Virus record (IMG/VR): IMGVR_UViG_3300033233_000106
Span: 1-34,888 of that record
Source: a virus
Strand: one strand, 5' to 3'
DNA length: 34,888 nt
Each line of letters begins with the position of its first letter. Position 1 is the stretch's first letter. The notes below the pieces were generated by a model that saw nothing but the letters and a program-made list of their open reading frames with translations, was not told the DNA's origin and searched no databases. Below are positions 24,316 to 30,191 of the stretch, in pieces. A program made the translations under genes and the position numbers.

Positions 24316-25272
24316 CTAGAACAGCTTCGGGCGCGCAGCCCGGTTGCCGTTGCCGTTGCCGCCGGCGGGTTTCGTGGTGGCCGCGGCGGGCGGCGCGGAT
24401 GCGGGAGCGCCAACGCCGGCGCCGGCGCCGACCAGCTCGGGCTCGACGGGCTCCTCATGGGTGACAGGCGGGAGCGGCGGGTAGGGGGCCGTGCGCGTCC
24501 CGGCCGGCGCCTGCTCGCTCTCCGCAACCAGGTCCTCCTCCTCAACCACCCCGTTGCCCAGTTCGGCCACCGCCTCGGGCAGCGCCAGGCGCCCGGCCGG
24601 CATCCCCTGCGCCATCGAACGGACCTCCTCGAGCTTCCCGCGCAGCGTCTTCATGACGTCGAAGGCCGCGATCGCCAGAGACATCGTGTGGATGACTTTC
24701 TTCTTGCCGTCGGCCGTGACCTCGCGTGGGGAGAGCCGCAGCGTGAAGGGCACGAACGCCACGCGGCCGCCGAGGATGTCCTTCGCGTAGGCGATGCCGG
24801 ACTGAACGTCGATGATGCTGTTGATGGAGCTGGTGTCGATCTGGTAGACCCCGCCGATGGACACGCGCGGAAGAATGATCATGAAGTTCGCCATCTGCTT
24901 GCAGCGCGCCGGCGTGGTGTTCAGGTGCTCACACGGACAGGCGCACTCCCCGATGGCGCCGCCCTCGCCGACGCCGACGCGGTAGCCGGTCTCGCCGTTG
25001 CCGGTGCACCACAGGCCGACGCCGGACTTGTAGTACTTGTAGGCCGTCGGGAAGACCTCGGCCAGGTTGTCGCTCGGCAGCAGCACCTCCAGCTCGTGCG
25101 GCTGCTCCCCGTAGATCGCGACGACCTCGGGTGGGCAGACGAAGTAATCGACAGCGGAGGGGTACTCGTTGCCCTTGGCGCTGAACTTCTTCACACCCAG
25201 GTGGATCTTGCCGATCCGCGGGAGCCGGCGCTCCTGGGACAGGCCGATGATACTGGTCACTCTGCGGCTCAT
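24316..25272 (-). CDS. Recombination directionality factor-like (Gp3-like) protein
   Basis: The product has 318 residues. Residues 15-215 resemble the Gp3-like/recombination-directionality-factor-like family: GKIHLGVKKFSAKGNEYPSA, PHELEVLLPSDN, a cysteine block ECACPCEHLN...RCKQMANFMIIL (about 108-130) that may hold zinc, and the GGVYQIDTSSINSIIDVQSG strip near 140-160. The C-terminal 90 residues are Pro/Ala/Gly-rich and disordered, ending KPLF-like (RPKLF). Without an integrase in the genome a role in directionality is doubtful. In phages lacking integrases such proteins may bind single-stranded DNA in replication. The family call comes from pattern memory. Confidence 0.55.
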   Translation of the reverse strand: MSRRVTSIIGLSQERRLPRIGKIHLGVKKFSAKGNEYPSAVDYFVCPPEVVAIYGEQPHELEVLLPSDNLAEVFPTAYKYYKSGVGLWCTGNGETGYRVGVGEGGAIGECACPCEHLNTTPARCKQMANFMIILPRVSIGGVYQIDTSSINSIIDVQSGIAYAKDILGGRVAFVPFTLRLSPREVTADGKKKVIHTMSLAIAAFDVMKTLRGKLEEVRSMAQGMPAGRLALPEAVAELGNGVVEEEDLVAESEQAPAGTRTAPYPPLPPVTHEEPVEPELVGAGAGVGAPASAPPAAATTKPAGGNGNGNRAARPKLF

Positions 25273-25275
25273 GAT

Positions 25276-25476
25276 CTACTTCCTCCCTTTAGCTGTTTCG
25301 ATTGCGTCGGCCATGCACTTCGCGCACGGCTCGACTACGATTAAATTTCCTTTGAGATAGCGCGGCCTCTTGTTGCGCTCGAAAAACTCAGCGCTCAGTC
25401 CGAGTCCGCACGTTGCGCACTGCATTTCTACTTCTTCATCGATGTCGTTGAACTGTGTCCCTGTGACGGTGATCAT
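25276..25476 (-). CDS. Small zinc-ribbon protein
   Basis: The product has 66 residues and starts at ATG 25474-25476 (MITVTGTQFNDIDEEVEMQC), overlapping the previous stop as ATGA. C20-x2-C23 and C51-x2-C54 make a four-cysteine zinc ribbon around a RPRYLKGNLIVVEP strand pair. Function unknown; probably nucleic-acid or protein binding. Confidence 0.65.
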   Translation of the reverse strand: MITVTGTQFNDIDEEVEMQCATCGLGLSAEFFERNKRPRYLKGNLIVVEPCAKCMADAIETAKGRK

Positions 25477-25799
25477 CGACTCGCCACCCGCGCCGGCGTC
25501 TTCTCCCGCGCGTACAGCTCGAACGCCCCGAGCGTCCCGAAGAAGTAAAATCCCGCCGGCGTCGTCGGCCGCTTCTCGCCCTGGCACGTTCCGAGCGCCA
25601 GAGCCATCGCCTTGTTTTCGGACACCATCCGTTGGTACTCGTGATTTCTCCCGCGCCAGCCCTGCACGGCGGACACGAGGACCACGAGAGCAACAACGGC
25701 CCCGAGGACGCGACAACAGGTGCGCAGCGAAAGCGGGAATGACGTCGGGTCCGGGGGCGAGGACTTGCGCGGGTAGAAGGCCTCGGGGGTTGCGCTCAC
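25473..25799 (-). CDS. Single-pass membrane protein, unknown
   Basis: The product has 108 residues with a GTG start at 25799 (GTGA overlap). A transmembrane helix at about residues 32-50 (VLGAVVALVVLVSAVQGW) has a basic residue before it (R26) and after it. The soluble part behind it is helical with YFFGTLGAFELYAREK near the end. Among early genes it could be an inner-membrane exclusion or takeover protein; this is inference. Confidence 0.6.
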   Translation of the reverse strand: MSATPEAFYPRKSSPPDPTSFPLSLRTCCRVLGAVVALVVLVSAVQGWRGRNHEYQRMVSENKAMALALGTCQGEKRPTTPAGFYFFGTLGAFELYAREKTPARVASR

Positions 25800-26008
25800 C
25801 GCCCCGCCCTCGCCACCCGGTACTCCGTCAGCCCCGACCCGTCCTCGCGCCGGCGCGCCTTGATCGCGATCCCCTGCGCTCGCAGCTCGCTGAGAACCTT
25901 CGTCGGGGTGATCGTGCCGACGCGATGCGCCAGCTCCCAACTTGTGGCCCAACTGTGCCGCAGAACCATGAACGCCCGCTCGGCTCTGGACAGCTTCTTG
26001 ACTTTCAT
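25796..26008 (-). CDS. Winged helix-turn-helix protein
   Basis: The product has 70 residues (MKVKKLSRAERAFMVLRHSW...). The order of helix, helix-turn-helix (SWELAHRVGTITPTKVLSEL) and a basic wing (IAIKARRREDGSGLTEYRVA) is a compact winged-helix domain and fills the whole protein. ATGA and GTGA overlaps join it to both neighbours. Likely a phage regulator or DNA-binding accessory. Confidence 0.65.
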   Translation of the reverse strand: MKVKKLSRAERAFMVLRHSWATSWELAHRVGTITPTKVLSELRAQGIAIKARRREDGSGLTEYRVARAGR

Positions 26009-26205
26009 CCGTTACTCCTCCTGTTCTTTGCTTGGGTTTGTTTATTCCTTGGGCTCGCAGCGGTGACACGCTTCGAGCTCGCCTTTTTTTCAAGTCTCAA
26101 ATCGATGTACGCCTCGTCGGGTTTCGGCGGCGCGTAGCAATCCAGCATCGCAGCGAGGATCGGGTGCGCGCGGCGCTGGGCTGGGGTGAGGGCGGGAAGG
26201 GTCAC
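26005..26205 (-). CDS. Small unknown early protein
   Basis: The product has 66 residues with a GTG start at 26205 (GTGA overlap). MTLPALTPAQRRAHPILAAM is followed by a DCYAPPKPDEAYIDLRL segment and a basic, disordered C-terminus. No family recognised; supported by coupling on both sides. Confidence 0.5.
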   Translation of the reverse strand: MTLPALTPAQRRAHPILAAMLDCYAPPKPDEAYIDLRLEKKASSKRVTAASPRNKQTQAKNRRSNG

Positions 26206-26372
26206 CGCACTACCCCATCGTCGTGGTTATCGGTCATCTTCGTTAGGTGCCACCCGCGACATTCAGGGCACCGATAGACGCGAAGAGCCCGGGCGCCCTT
26301 GCGTACTCGGGACAGGGCACAAAGCAAGGCTTTGATGCGCGAGGCATAGCGGGCCTTCTCCGTGCACTTCAC
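26202..26372 (-). CDS. Zinc-ribbon protein with CPECRGWHLT motif
   Basis: The product has 56 residues with a GTG start at 26372, the only start after an in-frame stop. It reads VKCTEKARYASRIKALLCAL, then SRVRKGARALRVYRCPECRG and WHLTK. Small phage proteins with a Cys near the start and C-P-x-C-x-G-W-H-L-T near the end are common and probably bind one zinc. The GTGA overlap with the next gene supports it. Function unknown. Confidence 0.65.
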   Translation of the reverse strand: MKCTEKARYASRIKALLCALSRVRKGARALRVYRCPECRGWHLTKMTDNHDDGVVR

Positions 26373-26376
26373 GGGG

Positions 26377-26493
26377 CTACCGCTCGCCTTTCAGCGCCCG
26401 GGCTACCGAATCCAGGCCAACCCCCCGGTCACCCTGGAATCCGTTGGCTCCCGCGCGATCACCTCCGAGGCCGGCGGCACGGCCCTGAATCAC
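26377..26493 (-). CDS. Very small frame, possible gene
   Basis: The product has 38 residues with a GTG start at 26493, overlapping the previous stop as GTGA (VIQGRAAGLGGDRAGANGFQ...). Gly/Arg-rich with no motif. Supported only by coupling to the gene before it and by filling an otherwise empty gap. Confidence 0.35.
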   Translation of the reverse strand: MIQGRAAGLGGDRAGANGFQGDRGVGLDSVARALKGER

Positions 26494-26636
26494 TGCTCGC
26501 CCCTCTCGGCCTCGATCTCGGCCATGTACCGCGACGTCACCGCCGCGAAATCGGCTATCGACACCGTGCCGACCAGCCATCCGTGGTAGGCGGCGGCGAG
26601 GGCGGCGAAGCGTGCGAGGCTGAAGTCGGGTCTCAT
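26490..26636 (-). CDS. Small early protein, unknown
   Basis: The product has 48 residues (MRPDFSLARFAALAAAYHGW...). It starts at ATG 26634-26636, overlapping the stop of the ribbon-helix-helix gene (TAATG). Two short helices, Ala-rich then acidic (MAEIEAERGEQ). No family recognised. Confidence 0.5.
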   Translation of the reverse strand: MRPDFSLARFAALAAAYHGWLVGTVSIADFAAVTSRYMAEIEAERGEQ

Positions 26637-26806
26637 TACGATTGGTCCTGCGCTGCCCTGACTGCCTCGATCTCGCGGCGGATTGCGCGGCGGACAACGC
26701 TCGTGCGGCTGCGGTCCTCGGTCGCCGCGATGGCGTCAAGCTCATCTGCGTCGTCCGCAGGTATCCGCACACTGATCGCAATTTCTTCGGGTTCCTTCGT
26801 TGCCAT
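26636..26806 (-). CDS. Ribbon-helix-helix transcriptional regulator
   Basis: The product has 56 residues and starts at ATG 26804-26806 (MATKEPEEIAISVRIPADDA) behind a seven-G ribosome-binding site. The strand EIAISVRIP, helix ADELDAIAATED and helix SRTSVVRRAIRREIEAVRAA form a CopG/Arc/MetJ-type fold, which binds operators as a dimer through the strand. It is the first gene of the leftward early operon and reads away from an AT-rich palindrome at 26852-26898, a probable operator, so it may control the divergent transcription of early genes and cassettes. Confidence 0.75.
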   Translation of the reverse strand: MATKEPEEIAISVRIPADDADELDAIAATEDRSRTSVVRRAIRREIEAVRAAQDQS

Positions 26807-26851
26807 TTTACCCCCCCTGTTGTGATTTCCCATACCCACAATCTGCACGCT

Positions 26852-26898
26852 ATATTTATTTTGTCAAGAGAATAATTTACTTGACAGAAAATAAATAT
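26852..26898. promoter_or_regulatory. AT-rich 47-bp palindrome, candidate operator
   Basis: ATATTTATTTTGTCAAG (26852-26868) and CTTGACAGAAAATAAATAT (26880-26898) are inverted copies that differ only by a two-base GA insertion in the right arm. TTGACA appears on both strands. It stands between the divergent leftward early operon and the rightward cassette region in a GC-rich genome. No well-spaced -10 follows either TTGACA, so an operator or a promoter of another sigma type are both open. Confidence 0.55.
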
Positions 26899-26907
26899 GG
26901 GTTAGGC
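26898..26907 (+). repeat. Cassette core box TGGGTTAGGC at the left edge
   Basis: ATGG-GTTAGGC here matches the right arm of the attC-like sites at 28331-28341 and 29139-29149 and the half-site at 18022-18040. No left arm is present. In an integron this is how the first cassette joins the insertion site, so it may mark the left end of the cassette block. Confidence 0.5.
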
Positions 26908-26918
26908 GAGTTTTGTTG

Positions 26919-26947
26919 TTGCTATTTGTATAGCGTCGCCCTATATT
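26919..26947 (+). promoter_or_regulatory. Sigma70-like promoter for the rightward genes
   Basis: TTGCTA (26919-26924), a 17-bp spacer and TATATT (26942-26947) match the consensus at 4 and 5 of 6 positions. The short inverted repeat GCTAT-TTGT-ATAGC (26921-26934) overlaps the -35 and the spacer and could be an operator. The first gene starts at 26996. Confidence 0.5.
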
Positions 26948-26995
26948 GTTTTTGACGGGGACGACAGGCGGACCCGAAAACGGGGGGGGGCGGAA

Positions 26996-27244
26996 ATGAA
27001 ACTCGACTGGAGCGCAGTGACCGGCGGGAAAAACAGCAGCAGGATTCAGCGGGCCGCGAGAGTCGTCAACGGACTCACTGGCGAGCAGCAAGCCCTTGTT
27101 CGCCTCGCCGAGTGCGCCGACGAGAAGACCGGCGTGCGCTACGGCAACAGGGCGGTGCGGAAAGGACGGGCTGTGAAAATCGGCGGTGGCGGGCGCAACG
27201 CTGGCGATCGGTGGGCGTATCAAGTCTGGTTGGTGTGGGCGTGA
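26996..27244 (+). CDS. First rightward gene, unknown basic protein
   Basis: The product has 82 residues (MKLDWSAVTGGKNSSRIQRA...). It is preceded by a G9-CGGAA ribosome-binding site. The N-terminal helix RIQRAARVVNGLTGEQQALV is followed by a Gly/Arg-rich, probably disordered region and a short WAYQVWLVWA end. Its TGA overlaps the GTG of the next gene. The family is unknown. Confidence 0.6.
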   Translation: MKLDWSAVTGGKNSSRIQRAARVVNGLTGEQQALVRLAECADEKTGVRYGNRAVRKGRAVKIGGGGRNAGDRWAYQVWLVWA

Positions 27245-27387
27245 AAAAAACGGGAACATCACAGGTCAACGTCCGCCTGCCTGCCGTGACCGTGCGGCAG
27301 GTAGCGGCACTGAGAAAAAAACTCGGGACCGCGAGCAACGCCGCCGTGATAGTGATTGCGGTTGACCGACTGGCGCAGTCCCCGTGA
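27241..27387 (+). CDS. Small ribbon-helix-helix-like protein
   Basis: The product has 48 residues with GTG start 27241 (GTGA overlap before and after). SQVNVRLPAVTVRQVAALRK followed by a second helix NAAVIVIAVDRLAQSP fits a strand-helix-helix DNA-binding domain with nothing else attached. It may regulate the methyltransferase gene that follows. Confidence 0.55.
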   Translation: MKKTGTSQVNVRLPAVTVRQVAALRKKLGTASNAAVIVIAVDRLAQSP

Positions 27388-28067
27388 TTATCCACGGAGA
27401 CGCGCGGCTGGTTCCGCCGGGCGGCGATGCCGACCTGGTTGTGATCGACCCGCCGTGGGACTCGCCGGAGCTGTTTCGGTGCGGCAGTGATTCTCCGAAC
27501 CGGATTGTATTCGCCGACGGATTCCGCGCGGGGGACGCGATCCGCGAGAACGGGCCACCAACATGGGTGTTCGTTTGGGACTGCGTGTCGAGTTGGTACA
27601 CGCAGAACCGTCCACTGAAAAGAATGAAGCTCGCGCTCTGGTACGGACGAATATCGGACTACAACCCAGACGGATACTTGCACGGAGGCCCGTGCGGAAA
27701 AAATCGAGTCGTAACGAACACGCGCGGAGCTTACCTGTTCGAGCCCGCAAGCGGGAAACACCTGTCCGACGTGTACCAACAACCGATAACGTCACTGCGG
27801 GCCGCACAGGTTCACGGGCACAGCAAGCCGATTCATTGGTTGTGCTACCTGCTCGCCAACTGCTCGGCAAGTTGCTCTCGCGTCGTTGACCTGTTCGCGG
27901 GGTCCGGCGCGGTTGGCGTTGCGGCAAAGATCATCGGGAAAAATTATGCGGGATTCGAAATAGACAAGTCGTCTGTGGTTGCCGGAAATGCGGCGATTGC
28001 CATGGCGGTGCGAAAACGAGAAACAACACAGGAGGAACTGCAATGGCCCTCGGCTACCACAAAATAA
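27384..28067 (+). CDS. DNA methyltransferase (amino-MTase, beta class), first
   Basis: The product has 227 residues with GTG start 27384 (GTGA overlap). The catalytic motif IV IDPPWDS (21-27) comes before the AdoMet-binding motif I VVDLFAGSGAVGVA (167-180), the order of beta-class N4-cytosine/N6-adenine methyltransferases. The residues between (WVFVWDCVSSWYTQNRPLKR) form the target-recognition part. It is rather small for the class. No restriction endonuclease is adjacent, so it may protect phage DNA. The 3' end overlaps the next gene by 25 bp. Confidence 0.8.
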   Translation: MIIHGDARLVPPGGDADLVVIDPPWDSPELFRCGSDSPNRIVFADGFRAGDAIRENGPPTWVFVWDCVSSWYTQNRPLKRMKLALWYGRISDYNPDGYLHGGPCGKNRVVTNTRGAYLFEPASGKHLSDVYQQPITSLRAAQVHGHSKPIHWLCYLLANCSASCSRVVDLFAGSGAVGVAAKIIGKNYAGFEIDKSSVVAGNAAIAMAVRKRETTQEELQWPSATTK

Positions 28068-28339
28068 ACACCAGCGCGGCCCGGAACAAAATCAACGAGT
28101 GGCGCGGCGGCCGCCGTTGTTCCGGCGACGATGCGCAGTTCGTGCAGCCGGGGACGGCAATAACATGCCCGAACCGTGGCCTAGGGAAAACGTGCCTTGG
28201 GTTCGTCTCTGACTGCGACGTTGTTTTTGTGCGGTTCGATTCCGGTGATCGCGTCCAGATGACGGGCCGAGAGATTCGTTTGTTGTTTCCGCCTAACATC
28301 CCGTTGAGCGGCCGTAGGTCCGCTCCAACGATGGGTTAG
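28043..28339 (+). CDS. Unknown protein ending inside attC-like site
   Basis: The product has 98 residues (MALGYHKINTSAARNKINEW...), with GGAGGAA before the ATG. A small beta-rich domain is likely (FVQPGTAITCPN, DCDVVFVRFDSGDRVQMTGR). The last 16 residues (PNIPLSGRRSAPTMG) are encoded by the attC-like site, and the TAG stop lies in its right box GTTAGGC. Reading into the recombination site is usual for cassette genes. Function unknown. Confidence 0.6.
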   Translation: MALGYHKINTSAARNKINEWRGGRRCSGDDAQFVQPGTAITCPNRGLGKTCLGFVSDCDVVFVRFDSGDRVQMTGREIRLLFPPNIPLSGRRSAPTMG

Positions 28340-28341
28340 GC
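28291..28341 (+). repeat. attC-like recombination site 1
   Basis: R'' GCCTAAC (28291-28297), 5-nt spacer ATCCC, L'' GTTGAGCGG (28303-28311), 8-nt loop, L' CCGCTCCAAC (28320-28329), 5-nt spacer GATGG, R' GTTAGGC (28335-28341). L'' and L' pair over nine bases with one extra C in L'. R'' and R' pair fully and the spacers do not, the layout of a folded attC. At 51 nt it is at the short end for such sites. Confidence 0.7.
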
Positions 28342-28358
28342 GCTATTTAGATGGAGGG

Positions 28359-28550
28359 ATGATGACTACTCGGTATTCAGACGATCACTTATCACTATTT
28401 CACGCCCTGCTACACCTGCGGGCGAACAAGATCACGAAGCCATCGCCCTACGTCGGCGGCTGGTACTCCGGCAACCGGAAACATTTCATAGCGCGACACC
28501 TGAAAGCGATTGCGCTGCTGGAAAAGATGCTGGCGAAGGAGGATGTTTAA
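28359..28550 (+). CDS. Small cassette gene, unknown
   Basis: The product has 63 residues (MMTTRYSDDHLSLFHALLHL...); ATG at 28359 or 28362 behind GGAGG. It lies 17 bp after the core box of attC-like site 1. Helical, with LFHALLHLRANKITKPSPYV and a basic HFIARHLKAIALLEKMLAKE end. No family recognised. Lone small genes of unknown function are the commonest content of integron cassettes. Confidence 0.6.
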   Translation: MMTTRYSDDHLSLFHALLHLRANKITKPSPYVGGWYSGNRKHFIARHLKAIALLEKMLAKEDV

Positions 28551-28579
28551 TGTAGTTTTACCACCTACTTGTGTTAGGC
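28545..28579 (+). repeat. Degenerate attC-like site
   Basis: The right box GTTAGGC is intact (28573-28579). GTTTAAT at 28545-28551, over the stop codon of the gene before it, may be the left box. The inner stem is only GTAG/CTAC (28552-28555, 28565-28568). It lies between two genes, each with its own ribosome-binding site, as a cassette border should, but the fold is poor. Confidence 0.35.
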
Positions 28580-28609
28580 GCAGTTTTTAATTGTTCGAGA
28601 GGAGAGACG

Positions 28610-29116
28610 ATGACAGGCTTTCCGCCCGTGCTCGATATGTGCTGCGGCCCGCGCATGATGTGGTTCGACAAGGACGACGAACGGGCGGTGTTTCTCGACA
28701 AGCGCAAGGAACGCCACGCGATGAACCGCCCGAAGCGCGGGACGGTGGAGTACACGGAGACGTGCCCGGACGTGCTCTGCGACTTCACGCAACTGCCGTT
28801 CCCTGACGGGGTGTTCTCGCTGGTGGTGTTCGATCCGCCCCACTTCGAGCGGTCGGGTAACATCGGATACCTGGCGAAGAAATACGGGTGGCTGCCTGAT
28901 GACTGGCGCCCGATGATCCGCGCCGGATTCTCCGAGGGCTTCCGCGTGCTGGCGCCTGGCGGGACGCTGATTTTCAAATGGACGGCGACGGAGAACCCTG
29001 TTTCCGAAATCTTGAAGCTGACGCCGATGAAGCCACTGTTCGGGCACAAGTCTGGCAAGCAGTCGATGACACATTGGATTGCTTTTTTGCGGCCTAACAT
29101 CCGTCGTGAGCCGTGA
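28610..29116 (+). CDS. SAM-dependent methyltransferase-like protein with DPPH motif
   Basis: The product has 168 residues and starts at ATG 28610 (MTGFPPVLDMCCGPRMMWFD) behind GAGGAGAG. LDMCCGPRMMWFDKDDERAV (8-27) takes the place of motif I, FDPPHFE (74-80) is the catalytic-type motif IV, and FRVLAPGGTLIFKW (about 112-125) is the usual strand pair after it. A KSGKQSMTHWIAFL end completes a family often seen in phages. The target (DNA or other) is unknown. The TGA stop lies inside attC-like site 2, directly after its left box, as in integron cassettes. Confidence 0.7.
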   Translation: MTGFPPVLDMCCGPRMMWFDKDDERAVFLDKRKERHAMNRPKRGTVEYTETCPDVLCDFTQLPFPDGVFSLVVFDPPHFERSGNIGYLAKKYGWLPDDWRPMIRAGFSEGFRVLAPGGTLIFKWTATENPVSEILKLTPMKPLFGHKSGKQSMTHWIAFLRPNIRREP

Positions 29117-29149
29117 GCGGAGCGAATTGGCTCCACGCATGGGTTAGGT
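29092..29149 (+). repeat. attC-like recombination site 2
   Basis: R'' GCCTAAC (29092-29098), spacer ATCCGT, L'' CGTGAGCC (29105-29112), 16-nt loop, L' GGCTCCACG (29129-29137), spacer CATGG, R' GTTAGGT (29143-29149). L'' and L' pair over eight bases with a single extra C in L', at the same relative place as in site 1, although stem and loop sequences differ. Shape conserved while sequence varies is the hallmark of attC sites. Its right arm recurs at 18023-18040. Confidence 0.7.
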
Positions 29150-29169
29150 ATTTTTTGATCGGAGGAACG

Positions 29170-29331
29170 ATGACGCCACGAGAACACGTTCAGGCCGCGA
29201 TAGAGCACCTGCTGATAGCGCAGGACCAGCTTGAAGCGGAACACGTCGCGGACGGCTACGGCAGCAAATCGCGCCCGCTGCGGTTCGTCGAGAACGCGCT
29301 CCTGGCATTAAGTCAGGCATACCCGAAATGA
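29170..29331 (+). CDS. Small cassette gene before methyltransferase
   Basis: The product has 53 residues (MTPREHVQAAIEHLLIAQDQ...); ATG 29170 behind GGAGG, 20 bp after the box GTTAGGT. Two amphipathic helices joined by a GYGSKSRP loop. The stop overlaps the next start as ATGA, so the two genes are translated together. Function unknown. Confidence 0.6.
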   Translation: MTPREHVQAAIEHLLIAQDQLEAEHVADGYGSKSRPLRFVENALLALSQAYPK

Positions 29332-29993
29332 GCGAGCGCGTGGTGATCGGGGACGCGGTGTTGTGGCACGGCGATTGCCTCGAAATCCTGCCGACGCTGC
29401 CGAAGGTGGATTGCGTTGTGACGGACCCGCCGTATGGGATTGCGTGGAGCAGGGGCGCCGGCACCGGGCCGAAGATGAACTGCAAGGGGCACGACGGAAT
29501 CCAGAACGACCACGATACCAGTTACCGCGATAACGCCCTGGCGCTGGTTGACGCCCCAGCCGTGGTCTTCGGGTCGTTCTACGCGCCTGCTCCGGCACGG
29601 GTGAAGCAGGTTCTCGTGTGGCACAAAAGCGGCGACTCCGGGGTAATCGGCTCGGTGACGGGATTCCGCCGGGACGCAGAACCGGTGTTCCTCTGCGGAA
29701 AATGGCCGGTAAGGAAAGTTGAATGGTCCTCGGTCCTGCGCTCGCAATTTGGCCAATCGTCAATCGTCACCGAAACCGGACACCCGCACACGAAGCCACA
29801 CGACCTGATGAGGAAGCTGCTGGCAGCGTGTCCCCCCGGCACCATCCTTGACCCCTTCATGGGCTCCGGCACCACGGGAGTCGCCGCCGTGCAGATGGGT
29901 CGCAAGTTCATCGGCATCGAAATCGAGCGCAAGTATTTTGACATCGCGTGCCGGAAGATCGACGATGCACAAAAACAGGTGCGGTTGTTTTGA
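29328..29993 (+). CDS. DNA methyltransferase (beta class, DPPY), second
   Basis: The product has 221 residues. VTDPPYGIAW (31-40) is motif IV with the DPPY typical of N6-adenine enzymes, LDPFMGSGTTGVAAVQMGRK (174-193) is motif I, and FIGIEIERKYFDIACRKI follows. The IV-then-I order makes it beta class. HTKPHDLMRKLL (about 154-165) is the conserved lead-in to motif I. It is an orphan: no nuclease gene is nearby. Protection from host restriction or epigenetic control are the likely roles. Two bases after the TGA stop comes ACCTAAC, the left box of the last attC-like site. Confidence 0.85.
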   Translation: MSERVVIGDAVLWHGDCLEILPTLPKVDCVVTDPPYGIAWSRGAGTGPKMNCKGHDGIQNDHDTSYRDNALALVDAPAVVFGSFYAPAPARVKQVLVWHKSGDSGVIGSVTGFRRDAEPVFLCGKWPVRKVEWSSVLRSQFGQSSIVTETGHPHTKPHDLMRKLLAACPPGTILDPFMGSGTTGVAAVQMGRKFIGIEIERKYFDIACRKIDDAQKQVRLF

Positions 29994-29994
29994 T

Positions 29995-30064
29995 ACCTAA
30001 CCAGGGGATAGGTGGCAGCGGCTTTACCGGTTCAGGGCCCGTAGCTACCCCGACTGAGTTAGAC
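29995..30064 (+). repeat. Third candidate attC-like site (degenerate)
   Basis: ACCTAAC (29995-30001) and GTTAGAC (30058-30064) fit the RYYYAAC and GTTRRRY consensus boxes. GGGGATAG (30004-30011) pairs with CTACCCC (30045-30051) with one extra A in the left arm. The spacers are unequal (2 and 6 nt). It lies right behind the stop of the second beta-class methyltransferase and would close the last cassette. Confidence 0.45.
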
Positions 30065-30066
30065 CG

Positions 30067-30119
30067 CAGCGGCCTATCCCAGTCGTAGCCGCCACCACCA
30101 CGACTGGAATAGGCCGCTG
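30067..30119. terminator. Long inverted repeat between convergent operons
   Basis: CAGCGGCCTATCCCAGTCGT (30067-30086) and ACGACTGGAATAGGCCGCTG (30100-30119) pair at 19 of 20 positions around a 13-nt loop. It stands where the rightward cassette genes meet the leftward lysis operon and could stop transcription from both sides. No T tract follows on either strand, so a role as a recombination or packaging structure cannot be excluded. Confidence 0.5.
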
Positions 30120-30171
30120 GGGTTGCCCGGTGGGACGCCCTGGGTTGCGTCTACGTCCCTCGTGGCCGCCG

Positions 30172-30191
30172 GGCCGGCACGACTGCCGGCC
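30172..30191 (-). terminator. Hairpin at the end of the lysis operon
   Basis: GGCCGGCA-CGAC-TGCCGGCC is a perfect 8-bp stem starting at the stop codon of the last leftward gene. No U-run follows, so it is either a weak intrinsic terminator or an mRNA 3' end stabiliser. Confidence 0.45.

Noticed and set aside
24316-25272. Evidence for a temperate life cycle from the recombination-directionality-like gene
   Set aside because: No integrase, attachment site or CI-type repressor was seen; the similarity alone does not show lysogeny.
26881-26909. Sigma70 promoter using TTGACA at 26881 on the plus strand
   Set aside because: No -10-like hexamer at 16-18 bp (AGGCGA at that place); the TTGCTA/TATATT pair downstream is better spaced.
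28291-28341. tRNA-like or simple intrinsic terminator fold
   Set aside because: No cloverleaf, no T-loop sequence and no U-run; the paired outer boxes with unpaired spacers fit attC instead.
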